64,000 nucleotides of DNA. It comes from Acidimicrobiales bacterium. GTDB taxonomy: Bacteria; Actinomycetota; Acidimicrobiia; Acidimicrobiales; JACCXE01. Below the pieces are notes generated by a model that ran no database searches, was not told the origin of the DNA, and worked only from the letters and a program-made list of their open reading frames with translations. Shown here piece after piece: positions 41,882-50,392 of the stretch; within the stretch, counting starts at the first letter, position 1; every line of letters starts with the position of its first letter. Both the position numbers and the translations under genes were made by a program. The DNA lies in the NCBI GenBank assembly GCA_035546775.1, contig DASZWD010000014.1, positions 55,443-119,442 of the forward strand, given 5' to 3'.

Positions 41882-42883
41882 ATGAGCTATCAGGCTGAAT
41901 ACATCTGGATCGACGGCACCGAGCCCACGGCCCTGCTGCGCTCCAAGACGAAGATCCTTGCCGACGGCAAGGAGCCGGACATTTGGGGCTTCGACGGTTC
42001 GTCGACCAACCAGGCCGAGGGTCACTCTTCGGACTGCGTGCTGCAGCCTGTGTGTGTCGTGCCGGATCCCATCCGCAAGGGCGACAACAAGCTGGTGCTG
42101 TGCGAAGTCCTCAACACGGACATGACGCCGCACCCGTCGAACACCCGCGCCAAGCTGCGCGAGGTCTACGACAAGTACAAGGACCAGGATCCGTGGTTCG
42201 GCATCGAGCAGGAGTACACGCTGTTCAAGGGCGCCCGCCCGCTCGGCTTCCCCGAGCACGGTGGTTACCCGGGCCCGCAGGGTCCGTACTACTGCGGCGT
42301 CGGCCAGGACGACATCTACGGCCGCCCGCTGGTCGAAGAGCACATGACGGCGTGCCTCGAGGCCGGTCTGCTGATCTCGGGCATCAACGCCGAGGTCATG
42401 CCCGGCCAGTGGGAGTTCCAGATCGGCGCCGGCGACCCGCTGACGGTCTCGGACCACCTGTGGCTCGGCCGCTGGCTGCTGCACCGCATCGGTGAGGAGC
42501 ACGACATCTCGGTCACCCTCGACCCCAAGCCGGCGCGCGGTGACTGGAACGGTGCGGGTGCCCACACCAACTTCTCCACGGGCAAGATGCGCGAGGACTA
42601 CGACGCGATCATCGCGGCGTGCGAAGCGCTCGGGAAGAACGCCGACGAGCACGTGGCCAACTACGGCTTCGGCATCGAGAACCGTCTGACCGGTGCGCAC
42701 GAAACCGCCCCGTACGACCAGTTCTCCTACGGCGTGTCCAACCGCGGCGCGTCGGTGCGCATCCCGTGGCAGGTCGCCATCGAGAAGAAGGGCTACATCG
42801 AGGACCGCCGGCCCAACGCCAACTGCGATCCGTACGTCGTGACCCGTCTCATCGTCAACACCTGCTGCTCTGCCCTCGCCTAA
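41882..42883 (+). CDS. glnII: Glutamine synthetase type II (eukaryotic type)
   Basis: The 333-residue length and motifs are those of GSII: EYIWIDG, WGFDGSSTNQAEG, FGIEQEYTLF, GQWEFQIG, GAGAHTNFST and the ENRLTGAHETA loop. This enzyme type is found in eukaryotes, rhizobia, Streptomyces and some other Actinobacteria, usually induced by nitrogen limitation. Having glnA and glnII side by side and divergent, with a GlnR-like gene next door, indicates shared nitrogen control. A strong hairpin follows the stop codon. Confidence 0.95.
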   Translation: MSYQAEYIWIDGTEPTALLRSKTKILADGKEPDIWGFDGSSTNQAEGHSSDCVLQPVCVVPDPIRKGDNKLVLCEVLNTDMTPHPSNTRAKLREVYDKYKDQDPWFGIEQEYTLFKGARPLGFPEHGGYPGPQGPYYCGVGQDDIYGRPLVEEHMTACLEAGLLISGINAEVMPGQWEFQIGAGDPLTVSDHLWLGRWLLHRIGEEHDISVTLDPKPARGDWNGAGAHTNFSTGKMREDYDAIIAACEALGKNADEHVANYGFGIENRLTGAHETAPYDQFSYGVSNRGASVRIPWQVAIEKKGYIEDRRPNANCDPYVVTRLIVNTCCSALA

Positions 42884-42902
42884 GCAGCAACCGAACTCCG
42901 AG

Positions 42903-42930
42903 CGAAGGGCGGCCTCCCGGCCGCCCTTCG
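42903..42930 (+). terminator. Terminator hairpin after glnII
   Basis: CGAAGGGCGGCC (42903-42914) pairs perfectly with GGCCGCCCTTCG (42919-42930) around the loop TCCC, 19 bases after the stop codon. The following TCGCGCTT has only a weak T-run. Confidence 0.75.
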
Positions 42931-42965
42931 TCGCGCTTGTCAGCGCGCTCGTAGGCTGAACGACG

Positions 42966-44585
42966 ATGCAGATAGCTGCCTGCCAGCTCAACCCCACGGT
43001 GGGGGCGATCGACGCCAACTGCGACGCCATCATCGGGGCGTTCAAGGCCGCGGTGGCCGACGGGGCCCACGTGGTTGCCTTCGGCGAACTCGGCATCTGC
43101 GGGTACCCGCCGGAGGATCTGCTGCTGAAGGACGCGTTCGTCGACGCCGTCGAGGCGGGCCTGCGGCGCGTCGCTGCAGTCACCGCCGACGCGCCGGGCG
43201 TGCTGCTGATCGTCGGCGCGGTGGAGCGGCGGGGTGAGCGCCTGTACAACACCGCCGCGCTGTGCCGTGACGGCGAAGTCGTCGCGCAGCACCACAAGCG
43301 CCACCTGCCGAACTACGCGGTGTTCGACGAGCACCGATGGTTCGACGAAGGCGAAGAGCCCGTGCCGATCGTCGAGGTCGACGGCGTACGCGTCGCGGCG
43401 GTGGTGTGCGAGGACGTGTGGGTCGAAGGCGGGCCCATGCCCGGCGCCGCCAACGACGGCGCCGACCTGATCGTCGTGGTGAACGGTTCGCCGTACGCCC
43501 GCGGTCGCATCGACGAGCGGCTGGAGATCCTGCGGACCCGCGTCGCCGAGTGCGGGCGGCCCGTCGTGTACGTCAACCAGGTCGGTGGCCAAGACGAGTT
43601 GATCTTCGACGGCGGGTCGTTCGCGCTCAACGCCGACGGCGCGATCGCAGCGATGGCTCCCCAACTCGTCGAGCACACCCTGACCGTGACCTTCGACGAC
43701 GACGGGGTCCTGCACGGATCGGTCGCCGAGCGATTGAACGAGCTCGACGAGGTCTACGACGCGCTGGTCCTCGCCACCCGCGACTACATCGACAAGAACG
43801 GCTTCGGTGACGTGGTGCTGACGCTTTCCGGCGGCATCGACTCGTCGCTGGTCTCGGCGATCGCGGCGGACGCGCTCGGACCCGAACGCGTGCACGTCGT
43901 GGCCATGCCTTCGCGCTACTCGTCACCCGACTCCGAAGGTGACGCCGAGAAGCTGGCGCGCAACTTCGGTATCGACTTCCTGACGATTCCGATCGAACCG
44001 GCCCACGCCACCTTCATGGAAATGCTGGCGCCGACCTTCGGCGACCGCGCGCCCGACCTCACCGAGGAGAACCTGCAGAGCCGCATCCGCGGCGTGCTCG
44101 TCATGGCGCTGTCGAACAAGCTCGGCTGGACGGTGCTCACGTGCGGCAACAAGAGCGAGTCGGCCGTCGGCTACTCGACGCTGTACGGCGACACCGCCGG
44201 CGGCTTCGCCGTCATCAAGGACTGCCTCAAGCTGCTCGTGTACCAGCTGGCGCAGCGCCGCAACGAACGCGCCGGCTTCGACGTCATCCCGGCGAACGTG
44301 CTGGCGAAGCCGCCGTCGGCCGAACTCCGGCCGGGGCAGCGCGACGACCAGAGCCTGCCGCCGTACGAAATTCTCGACCCGATCCTCGAGCGTTACGTCG
44401 AGCACGACGCGTCGCTCGCCTCGATCGTGGGCGATGGGTTCGACGAAGCCGTGGTGCGCCGCATCGTCGGCTTGGTGGATCGCTCGGAATACAAGCGGCG
44501 TCAGACACCGCTCGGCCCGCGCATCACCGGCAAGGCGTTCGGCCGCGATCGGCGCGTGCCGATCACCAACCGCTTCTCGGGGTGA
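42966..44585 (+). CDS. nadE: Glutamine-dependent NAD+ synthetase
   Basis: The 539-residue enzyme joins a nitrilase-type glutaminase (1-250) to an NAD synthetase domain (270-539). The glutaminase triad is E41 in FGELGICGYPP, the Lys in HHKRHLPNYAVFDE and the Cys in AAVVCEDVWV. The synthetase has the pyrophosphatase loop LSGGIDSSL and GNKSESAVGYSTLYGDTAGG. It amidates deamido-NAD using glutamine, consistent with its place beside two glutamine synthetase genes. TAGGCT (42952-42957) lies eight bases before the ATG. Confidence 0.95.
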   Translation: MQIAACQLNPTVGAIDANCDAIIGAFKAAVADGAHVVAFGELGICGYPPEDLLLKDAFVDAVEAGLRRVAAVTADAPGVLLIVGAVERRGERLYNTAALCRDGEVVAQHHKRHLPNYAVFDEHRWFDEGEEPVPIVEVDGVRVAAVVCEDVWVEGGPMPGAANDGADLIVVVNGSPYARGRIDERLEILRTRVAECGRPVVYVNQVGGQDELIFDGGSFALNADGAIAAMAPQLVEHTLTVTFDDDGVLHGSVAERLNELDEVYDALVLATRDYIDKNGFGDVVLTLSGGIDSSLVSAIAADALGPERVHVVAMPSRYSSPDSEGDAEKLARNFGIDFLTIPIEPAHATFMEMLAPTFGDRAPDLTEENLQSRIRGVLVMALSNKLGWTVLTCGNKSESAVGYSTLYGDTAGGFAVIKDCLKLLVYQLAQRRNERAGFDVIPANVLAKPPSAELRPGQRDDQSLPPYEILDPILERYVEHDASLASIVGDGFDEAVVRRIVGLVDRSEYKRRQTPLGPRITGKAFGRDRRVPITNRFSG

Positions 44586-45478
44586 GCGAACGACGCGCGC
44601 AGTTCGGCGTCGTCGGCGCGGCGCTGCTGTTCGGCTCGACCTTCGTCGTCATGCGCGACTCGGTGAAGGCTGCTGCCCCCACCGCGTTCTTGTGTGCGCG
44701 CTTCGGCATCGGCGCGATCGCGTTGTTGTTGCTGGCGCGCCGGCGCGGGCCGATGCCGAAGGGCACGCTGGTCCCGTCCGTCATCACGGCCAGCGCGTTG
44801 TTGACCGGCTACGTGTTGCAGACGGTCGGTTTGCAGTACACGAAGACGTCGACTTCCGCGTTCATCACGTACTTGCTCGTGGTGCTCGTGCCGGTGTTCG
44901 CCGCGATCCAACACCGCGAGATGCCGCCGTTCATCGTGGTGATCGCCGTCGGCGTCACGACGTGCGGGTTGTGGTTGTTGACCGGAGGCGTCGACGCCAT
45001 CGGTAAGGGCGAGTTGCTCACCCTCGGCTGCGCGGCGGCGTACGCGTTGCACATCCTCCTCATCGAACGCTGGACGGCGCGCGTCGACGTGCTGTGGTTC
45101 ATGGGCATCCAGCTCGGCGTCGTGAGTCTCGGCTGCTTTGTGCCCGGACTCGTGCAGGGCGGCTACGGCTTCGGATGGCATGCCTGGTGGGGCGCGTTCT
45201 ACACCGGCATCGGCGCGTCGGCCGTGGCGCTCACGCTCCAGGCGTGGGGCCAAGCGGTGCTGCCGCCGACGCGCACCGCGCTCTTGCTGATGCTCGAACC
45301 GGTCAGCGCGGCGTTCATCGGCTACGCGGTTGGGGAGCGCATCGGAGCCCACGGCGTCCTGGGCGCGGTGCTGATTCTCGTCGGTGTCACAGTCGCCGAA
45401 GTCGGGGATGCGCGAAAACTCAATGAATACAAGGCAGAATGGCCATCCAACGACCCCATACAGGGAGGAACCACGTGA
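44582..45478 (+). CDS. EamA/DMT-family transporter
   Basis: The 298-residue protein has ten predicted membrane helices in two EamA repeats of about 140 residues. The first begins GVVGAALLFGSTFVVMRD and the second starts near GELLTLGCAAAYALHILLIERW, ending TALLLMLEPVSAAFIGYAVGERIG. DMT proteins of this type export or exchange amino acids and other small metabolites. It overlaps nadE by GTGA at the start and the HU gene by GTGA at the end, so nadE, the transporter and HU are linked on one transcript unless HU has an internal promoter. Confidence 0.88.
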   Translation: MSERRAQFGVVGAALLFGSTFVVMRDSVKAAAPTAFLCARFGIGAIALLLLARRRGPMPKGTLVPSVITASALLTGYVLQTVGLQYTKTSTSAFITYLLVVLVPVFAAIQHREMPPFIVVIAVGVTTCGLWLLTGGVDAIGKGELLTLGCAAAYALHILLIERWTARVDVLWFMGIQLGVVSLGCFVPGLVQGGYGFGWHAWWGAFYTGIGASAVALTLQAWGQAVLPPTRTALLLMLEPVSAAFIGYAVGERIGAHGVLGAVLILVGVTVAEVGDARKLNEYKAEWPSNDPIQGGTT

Positions 45479-45798
45479 ACCGTCGCGAACTCGTCGCCGC
45501 TATTGCTGAGGCTTCCGGCGAGGACAAGAAGACTGTCGACGCCATGCTCAAGACCACGGTCGACGTCATCACCGAAACCGTCCAGAAGGGCGACCCCGTC
45601 GTGATCAGCGGCTTTGCGAAGTTTGCCAAGGTGCAGCGCGCCGCCCGCATCGGCCGCAACCCGGCGACCGGCGCGGAGATCAAGATCCCGGCCAAGACCG
45701 TCGCCAAGATCACCATTCTCAAGGGCTTCAAGGACGCCGTCCTCGCCAAGCCGGCGAAGAAGGCTCCGGCCAAGAAGGCCGCCGCCCCCAAGCGGTAG
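45475..45798 (+). CDS. HU-family nucleoid-associated protein with Lys/Ala tail
   Basis: The 107-residue protein has the HU core: NRRELVAAIAEASG, VISGFAKFAKVQRAARIGRNPATGAEI (the DNA-inserting arm with RNPATG) and KITILKGFKDAVL. It ends in a short Pro/Lys/Ala tail (AKKAPAKKAAAPKR), a reduced form of the long basic tail of mycobacterial HupB. It packages DNA. The GTG at 45475 has AGGGAGG about six bases upstream, which fixes the start despite open frame upstream. A T-rich terminator follows. Confidence 0.93.
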   Translation: MNRRELVAAIAEASGEDKKTVDAMLKTTVDVITETVQKGDPVVISGFAKFAKVQRAARIGRNPATGAEIKIPAKTVAKITILKGFKDAVLAKPAKKAPAKKAAAPKR

Positions 45799-45817
45799 CT
45801 CAACGGATTGCGAAACT

Positions 45818-45855
45818 GCCCGTCGCCCGGTCGCTTGGCCGGCGGCGGGCTTTTT
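45818..45855 (+). terminator. Intrinsic terminator after the HU gene
   Basis: GCCCGTCGCC (from 45818) pairs with GGCGGCGGGC (ending 45850), with one T-G wobble and an inner GG/CC extension, followed directly by TTTTT (45851-45855). It is the most classical Rho-independent terminator in the window. Confidence 0.85.
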
Positions 45856-45903
45856 CGCGTGCGGACTATGGTCTGGCCAGTTTCGGACAAGGAGTGTTGA
45901 CCA

Positions 45904-46557
45904 GTGGGGGATTCGCGCACGCCGCGTGCACCGTTTGCGCCGTGGGACCGGCGTGAGCTGCCGGGCAGCTTCGACGTCGAAGAGACCGCTCGCCGCGTCG
46001 GCAACTACAAGTGGACCGAGATGCGGCTGTTCGAAGCGCTCGGTGGGTGGGTGGCGACGGTCCCCGAACTCGACGTGAAGCTGCGGTTGGGGACGCACTG
46101 CTATCACCACGCGTGGCACGCCGAGCTGTGGCACAAGCGGTTGCCCGAGCTGCGGGAGATGAACCAGGACCGCCTGACGCTGCCGGCCAACGACGAGTTC
46201 GTCACCTTCATGGACGCCGTCACCGAACCCGGCGATCCCGACCAGACGATCGAGAAACTCGTCGGCGTCTATCGCGTGCTCATCCCGCACAAGATCGCGG
46301 CCTACACGTACCACCTCAACAACACGTCGACGATCACCGACGCACCGACGATCCGGTCGCTCAAGTTCGCGCTCAACGACGAGATCGAGGACTGGCGCGA
46401 CGGCGAGATGATGATCCAGTCGCTGCTGCGCGACGAGGACGACGTCGCCCGTGCCGCCGCACACCAACAAAAACTCGAAACACTGATCATGAAGGCTGGG
46501 GGTATCACCGGGCCGGGTTCCATCGGTGATCCGTATGACATTGGAGAAGGTCGATGA
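45904..46557 (+). CDS. Ferritin-like protein with substituted metal ligands (paralogue of next gene)
   Basis: The 217-residue helical protein lines up with its neighbour at 46554: KLRLGTHCYHHAWHAELWHKRL (59-80, in two parts) matches the metal-helix KLDMARQCWDESRHCEISIKLS there, and ALNDEIEDWRDGE matches ADEVTHVKMGS. In the first helix the Glu of ExxH becomes His (HHAWH), and in the second the His becomes Asp (DEIED). A changed or lost di-metal site is therefore likely. AAGGAG lies nine bases before the GTG at 45904. The three genes from here form an operon. Confidence 0.6.
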   Translation: MGDSRTPRAPFAPWDRRELPGSFDVEETARRVGNYKWTEMRLFEALGGWVATVPELDVKLRLGTHCYHHAWHAELWHKRLPELREMNQDRLTLPANDEFVTFMDAVTEPGDPDQTIEKLVGVYRVLIPHKIAAYTYHLNNTSTITDAPTIRSLKFALNDEIEDWRDGEMMIQSLLRDEDDVARAAAHQQKLETLIMKAGGITGPGSIGDPYDIGEGR

Positions 46558-47408
46558 AGAAGTTCATTGCTCCTGACGAACTCGCCCGTGACGCGCGCTT
46601 CGCCCGCGTGAACATGGTCGACCGGTTCGGCGACAAGCGCGTCGCCAAGCGCGGCGACGACCGCGTCGGCGGTAGCGGCGGCGGTGGTTCGTACGGCGGC
46701 GGTGGCCAGATGCGCCTGTCGCCCGACCTGCCGGGCGCCGCCGACCAGGCGCGCTCGCTGATGCACGGCATCTTCGTGGGCGAGATCCAGGCCCTCGAAG
46801 GCGCGGGCCGTACCTGCTTCGACTTCGAGGTCGGTGCCGGCGCGGACAACGTGCCGTTCGAATTAAAGCTCGACATGGCGCGCCAATGCTGGGACGAGAG
46901 CCGGCACTGTGAGATCAGCATCAAGCTGTCGGAGTGGATGGGCACCGAGATCGGCGAGTTCTCCGAGTCGACCTTCCTGTTCGAAGCCGCCTGCAACCCC
47001 GACGCCGCGTTGCGTCTCACCGGCGTCAACCGGGCGCTCGAAGGCCTGGCGATCGACGTGTTCAACACCATGCGCGAGTTCGGCCGCAAGGCGGGCGACC
47101 CGGTCCTGGAGTTCTGCGAGGACTGGATGCTCGCCGACGAAGTCACCCACGTGAAGATGGGCTCGGACTGGCTGCGCAAGCTCACGGCGTCGGACCCTGA
47201 GCGCCGTGAGCGTGCCCTCGAGTTCCAGCGCGTCGTCGACAAGATCTTTTCCCTCGGCGGCGCCCGCGGTGAGAACGACGACAGCCCGATCCGCCTCGCT
47301 CGCCGCTTCCGTGAGCTGGCTGGCTTCACCGAGGAAGAGGTCGACGAGATCGCCGGGCTGGCCAAGGAAGCCGCCGACGAGATCGCGGCCCGCCGGGCGG
47401 CGTCGTAG
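46554..47408 (+). CDS. DUF455-type ferritin-like protein with di-metal ligands
   Basis: The 284-residue protein has a Gly-rich linker (39-52) and then a four-helix ferritin-like core. GEIQALEGAG (76-85) supplies the first Glu, DESRH (E115-x-x-H118) the second site, and DEVTH (E196-x-x-H199) the third. FEAACNPD with E163/E189 nearby completes the pattern. This is the DUF455 family, related to MiaE and other di-iron proteins. A di-iron oxidase or hydroxylase is plausible. It overlaps its paralogue by ATGA and precedes a small unknown gene by five bases. Confidence 0.7.
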   Translation: MKKFIAPDELARDARFARVNMVDRFGDKRVAKRGDDRVGGSGGGGSYGGGGQMRLSPDLPGAADQARSLMHGIFVGEIQALEGAGRTCFDFEVGAGADNVPFELKLDMARQCWDESRHCEISIKLSEWMGTEIGEFSESTFLFEAACNPDAALRLTGVNRALEGLAIDVFNTMREFGRKAGDPVLEFCEDWMLADEVTHVKMGSDWLRKLTASDPERRERALEFQRVVDKIFSLGGARGENDDSPIRLARRFRELAGFTEEEVDEIAGLAKEAADEIAARRAAS

Positions 47409-47413
47409 CGCCG

Positions 47414-47971
47414 ATGGCGAAGGTTTCCGTCGAACCCACCGAGTTCCACTACGTCAACTTCGACGCCGCCGAGATCACGCGCCTGGTGGGCGAGGTCGCC
47501 GACCTGGTCGGGCTGGCCGACGCCACGATCGAGATCAAGATCGACGAGTCGACGCCGCTCGGGCGTGCCGTCGTCACCTCGCTCGACCCGATCGTGATCG
47601 AAGTCGAAGGTGGCGCGTTCGAAAACGCCAAGGCGCCGCGGCAGCTGAGCGACCGCAGCGTGCGCGACGTGCTGTCACGTCTGCTGTTCAAGGTGTCCGA
47701 CCGCCGCTCGGGGCGCTTCGCCAACGCGCCCGCCGAAGGGGAAGTGCCGCTGCCCCATGCGGTGGCGTGGGACGTCTACGCCGTGGGCCGCGCGTCGCGC
47801 GCCGGCATAGACGTGTCGAAGGCGCGGCGGCTGTACCACTTCCGCAACCGTCACGGCTTCAACGACGTCGCCGACGCCGCGTTCGAAACCTTGTGGAACG
47901 CCGACGACCTCACCTGGGACGAACTCAGCGCCCTGGTCGACGACGTCGCCGCCGCCAAGACGCCGGCCTAA
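47414..47971 (+). CDS. Unknown protein in the ferritin-like operon
   Basis: The 185-residue protein has an alpha/beta N-terminal half (TIEIKIDESTPLGRAVVTSLDPIVIEVEGGAFENAK) and a helical C-terminal half with LPHAVAWDVYAVGRASRAG and RLYHFRNRHGFNDVADAAFE. The N-terminal layout, an acidic strand pair then GGAFEN and LSxRSVxDVLSRLLF, recalls small proteins related to metal-dependent peptidase folds, but no HExxH is present. No family is recognised. It lies five bases after the ferritin-like gene and ends exactly at a 26-bp perfect hairpin. A partner or maturation role is inference. Confidence 0.55.
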   Translation: MAKVSVEPTEFHYVNFDAAEITRLVGEVADLVGLADATIEIKIDESTPLGRAVVTSLDPIVIEVEGGAFENAKAPRQLSDRSVRDVLSRLLFKVSDRRSGRFANAPAEGEVPLPHAVAWDVYAVGRASRAGIDVSKARRLYHFRNRHGFNDVADAAFETLWNADDLTWDELSALVDDVAAAKTPA

Positions 47972-48026
47972 CCACTTCTGTGAAGGCTTTTCCGCCCTAT
48001 GGGCGGAAAAGCCTTCACAGAAGTGG
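47972..48026. terminator. Perfect 26-bp hairpin between convergent genes, TTCTGTGAAGG family
   Basis: Bases 47972-47997 pair without mismatch with 48001-48026 around the three-base loop TAT. The outer part CCACTTCTGTGAAGGC shares TTCTGTGAAGG with the hairpin at 4006-4052. The inner part CTTTTCCGCCC contains a T-run on each strand. It starts one base after the stop codon of the operon's last gene and ends 11 bases before the convergent gene's stop. Confidence 0.7.
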
Positions 48027-48037
48027 GTCGTGCGGGC

Positions 48038-49816
48038 TTACGCGGTGACGGGGTTGGCGCGCAGCTTGCCCGGGCTCGTGGGCGGCACGCGCTGCTCGCG
48101 GGGCGCGATCTTGGCGATGGCGACGCAGAACGCCGCGATCCACAGGATGGCCACTCCGGTGAGGAGCGTGAACACGCCGTCCTTCAGCGCGTTGCCTCCG
48201 CCGTGGGTCTCGCGCAGCAGGTACTTCGGTTCGGGCTGAAACTTCATCGTGCGATCGACGAAGGGGATCTCGGGCTTGTGAATCTCGGCGTCGCCCGGCA
48301 AGTAGAGCGGCACCGCCATCATCTTGTTGCCCGTGTGGAGCCGCAACAGCGCCTTCCACTTGCCGTACACCGGCACGCGGTCGGTGCTCACGTAGTGGCC
48401 CGGCGCCCCGGACGGCTTCATGTCGGCGAGCACGAGCCCACCGCCCTGCCACGAACCCGCCTGGAAGAAGCGGGCGTGCGCGGCGGCGTTGGCCGGCGTC
48501 AGTTGCACGCTCACGTTGGCGTAGCCGCCCACCGTGCGCCCGACGTGCACCGCGGCGGTCACGTCGCCGGTATGGCGCGGCATCGGCAAGGCAAGACACA
48601 CGAGGATCACGAGACCGGCCACCGCGGCGACGGGCCCGCGCACCGGCGGCGCGTCTTCCTGGCGTCCCGCCGACCGGGCGAACGCCGTCGCCAAAATCGC
48701 CGACGCAATGCCGACGACGAGCCCAAATCCCACGGCGCCGCGCACGAGATTGTGGTTCCACGGTTGGTACGCGTGGTGGGCGTTCCACCAGAAGTCGCCG
48801 GCGAGCCCCAACGTCGCGACGCCGACGCCTGCTGCCACCGCGAAGCGGATTCGTCGCTCGGTGCCGAAGAGGAATGCGGCGATCTCGACGGCCAGCGCCG
48901 AGGCCACGTAGAGGCCGACGACGCGGGTGTGGATCGGCGCGTCCTTGCCGGAGTTCAACAATCCCGTCGCCGTGACCCAGTTGAACGCCGCGATGGCGAG
49001 GCCCCACCACCGGCCGATGACGAGGCGGATGGCGACGAACGCGAACGCACTCGCGATGACGAGGATCATCGGATGGAAGATCTGCTGGAACTGCGGGACG
49101 CCGAAGGAGAACTCACCCAGCGGGGCGATGAGGCCTTGGAACGTGAGCCACGCGGCGACGACGTGAATGCCCATCGACCAGCGCGAGTCGTGGGGCTTCA
49201 CGCCGGCGTCGGCGAGCACCAGCCACGCGGCGATGCCGACGAACGACGCGCCGAGGATCATCAGCATGTGCGTCGGGCTCCACATCGTGACGTCGACGCC
49301 GTACTTGGCATGCCACAAGTCGTCGAGCGGGAAGCCGGTGACGGCGGCGGCGCCGAGCGCGAGGAGCGGCAGCGTCGACCACGGGATGCGCACGGCGCGC
49401 CACCGCAGCGCGGTGTCGACGCCCTGGAGCGACGCGAACAGGACGCCGATGATCCCGGAGAACAGGATCAGTCCCAGGCCGATCACGATTCCGGTGTGTG
49501 GTGCGGTGAACAGGTTCTTGTCGCGACCGAGCGCCACGTGCCAGGCGACGTCGTTGTAGAACCCCTGGCCGGCGACGAGCAACGAGAAGAACGCCAGACC
49601 GACCGTCGCCGCCGCCCAGCCAGGGACGTGCACGATCCGTTCGAGGCCGTCGGCGATGCGCAGGTTGACGGCGGCGAACGGCGAGCGCGTGTCGCCCGAA
49701 CGGCCGAAGGCGACGAGCCCGACCACGATGGCGGCGAACGCGCCGAGCAGCAGGTACAGCGGCGTCCAACTCTTGAGCACCTGGCCGGTGTGGTCGACGA
49801 CTGCGAGCAGGTTCAT
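48038..49816 (-). CDS. Polytopic membrane protein with C-terminal beta-sandwich domain
   Basis: The 592-residue protein has about ten to twelve membrane helices (residues 15-440) including VTMWSPTHMLMILGASF and ILVIASAFAFVAIRLVIG, with several His residues (NDVAWHVALG, DDLWHAKYG, WSPTHML, IFHPMIL) close to membrane ends. Residues about 450-560 form an exported beta-sandwich (GRTVGGYANVSVQLTPA, APGHYVSTDRVPVYGKWKALL) like YtkA/CopC-type domains, and a final helix follows. The His pattern and this domain suggest metal or haem handling, which is inference. It overlaps the TetR gene by ATGA and is presumably its target. Confidence 0.6.
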   Translation of the reverse strand: MNLLAVVDHTGQVLKSWTPLYLLLGAFAAIVVGLVAFGRSGDTRSPFAAVNLRIADGLERIVHVPGWAAATVGLAFFSLLVAGQGFYNDVAWHVALGRDKNLFTAPHTGIVIGLGLILFSGIIGVLFASLQGVDTALRWRAVRIPWSTLPLLALGAAAVTGFPLDDLWHAKYGVDVTMWSPTHMLMILGASFVGIAAWLVLADAGVKPHDSRWSMGIHVVAAWLTFQGLIAPLGEFSFGVPQFQQIFHPMILVIASAFAFVAIRLVIGRWWGLAIAAFNWVTATGLLNSGKDAPIHTRVVGLYVASALAVEIAAFLFGTERRIRFAVAAGVGVATLGLAGDFWWNAHHAYQPWNHNLVRGAVGFGLVVGIASAILATAFARSAGRQEDAPPVRGPVAAVAGLVILVCLALPMPRHTGDVTAAVHVGRTVGGYANVSVQLTPANAAAHARFFQAGSWQGGGLVLADMKPSGAPGHYVSTDRVPVYGKWKALLRLHTGNKMMAVPLYLPGDAEIHKPEIPFVDRTMKFQPEPKYLLRETHGGGNALKDGVFTLLTGVAILWIAAFCVAIAKIAPREQRVPPTSPGKLRANPVTA

Positions 49817-50391
49817 GACTGTTCTCCCCATTCTCCGTTGAAGCCGTGCGTGAGAAAATCGGCGACGTACGCCACGAGACGGGCGCGAGGCATCGTCTGG
49901 CGATCTACCCACCAGTCACCCGCGGCGTACACGAACGCCACCACGCCGCGCGCGATCACCTCGGCGCCGCCCGAGTCCCGCCCGACGGCGCGCTGCTGCT
50001 CGCCGATCGCGATCGCGACGGTGGCGCCGATCTGGTCGAGGAATCCGCTCAGGTCGACGTCGGCGCCGCGTCCGGGCCGGACGAGGAAGCGATACAGCGC
50101 AGTGTCACGCTCGATGTAGGACAAGAACGCGTCGATGGTGCGTACCAGCAGTTCGTGCGTGTCGTTCGTGACTTCCGTGATCGCGCCCAGAAGGTCGCGC
50201 CGCAACTCGGCGGCGAAGCGGTCGCCGATCGCGTCGACGAGCCCGGCCCGGTCCCCGAAGTGGCGGTACAGGATCGGTTTGCTGATGCCGGCCTTCGCCG
50301 CGAGCTGCCCCATCGACGCCGTCGGACCGTGCTCGCGAATCCCCGCGATCGCGGCGTCGAGCAACTCTTCGCGACGATCCGTCCGACCCAT
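49813..50391 (-). CDS. TetR-family repressor
   Basis: The 192-residue protein has the TetR N-terminal helix-turn-helix: RREELLDAAIAGIREHG, then MGQLAAKAGISKPILYRHFGDRAGLVDAI. The remaining helices (55-190) form the ligand domain (TetR_C-like, with FLSYIERDTALYRFLV and WVDRQTMPRARLVAYVADFL). Two adjacent 15-base palindromes immediately before the ATG are the likely operator. The gene ends by overlapping the membrane-protein gene, so it probably represses itself and that gene. The ligand is unknown. Confidence 0.92.
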   Translation of the reverse strand: MGRTDRREELLDAAIAGIREHGPTASMGQLAAKAGISKPILYRHFGDRAGLVDAIGDRFAAELRRDLLGAITEVTNDTHELLVRTIDAFLSYIERDTALYRFLVRPGRGADVDLSGFLDQIGATVAIAIGEQQRAVGRDSGGAEVIARGVVAFVYAAGDWWVDRQTMPRARLVAYVADFLTHGFNGEWGEQS

Positions 50392-50392
50392 C

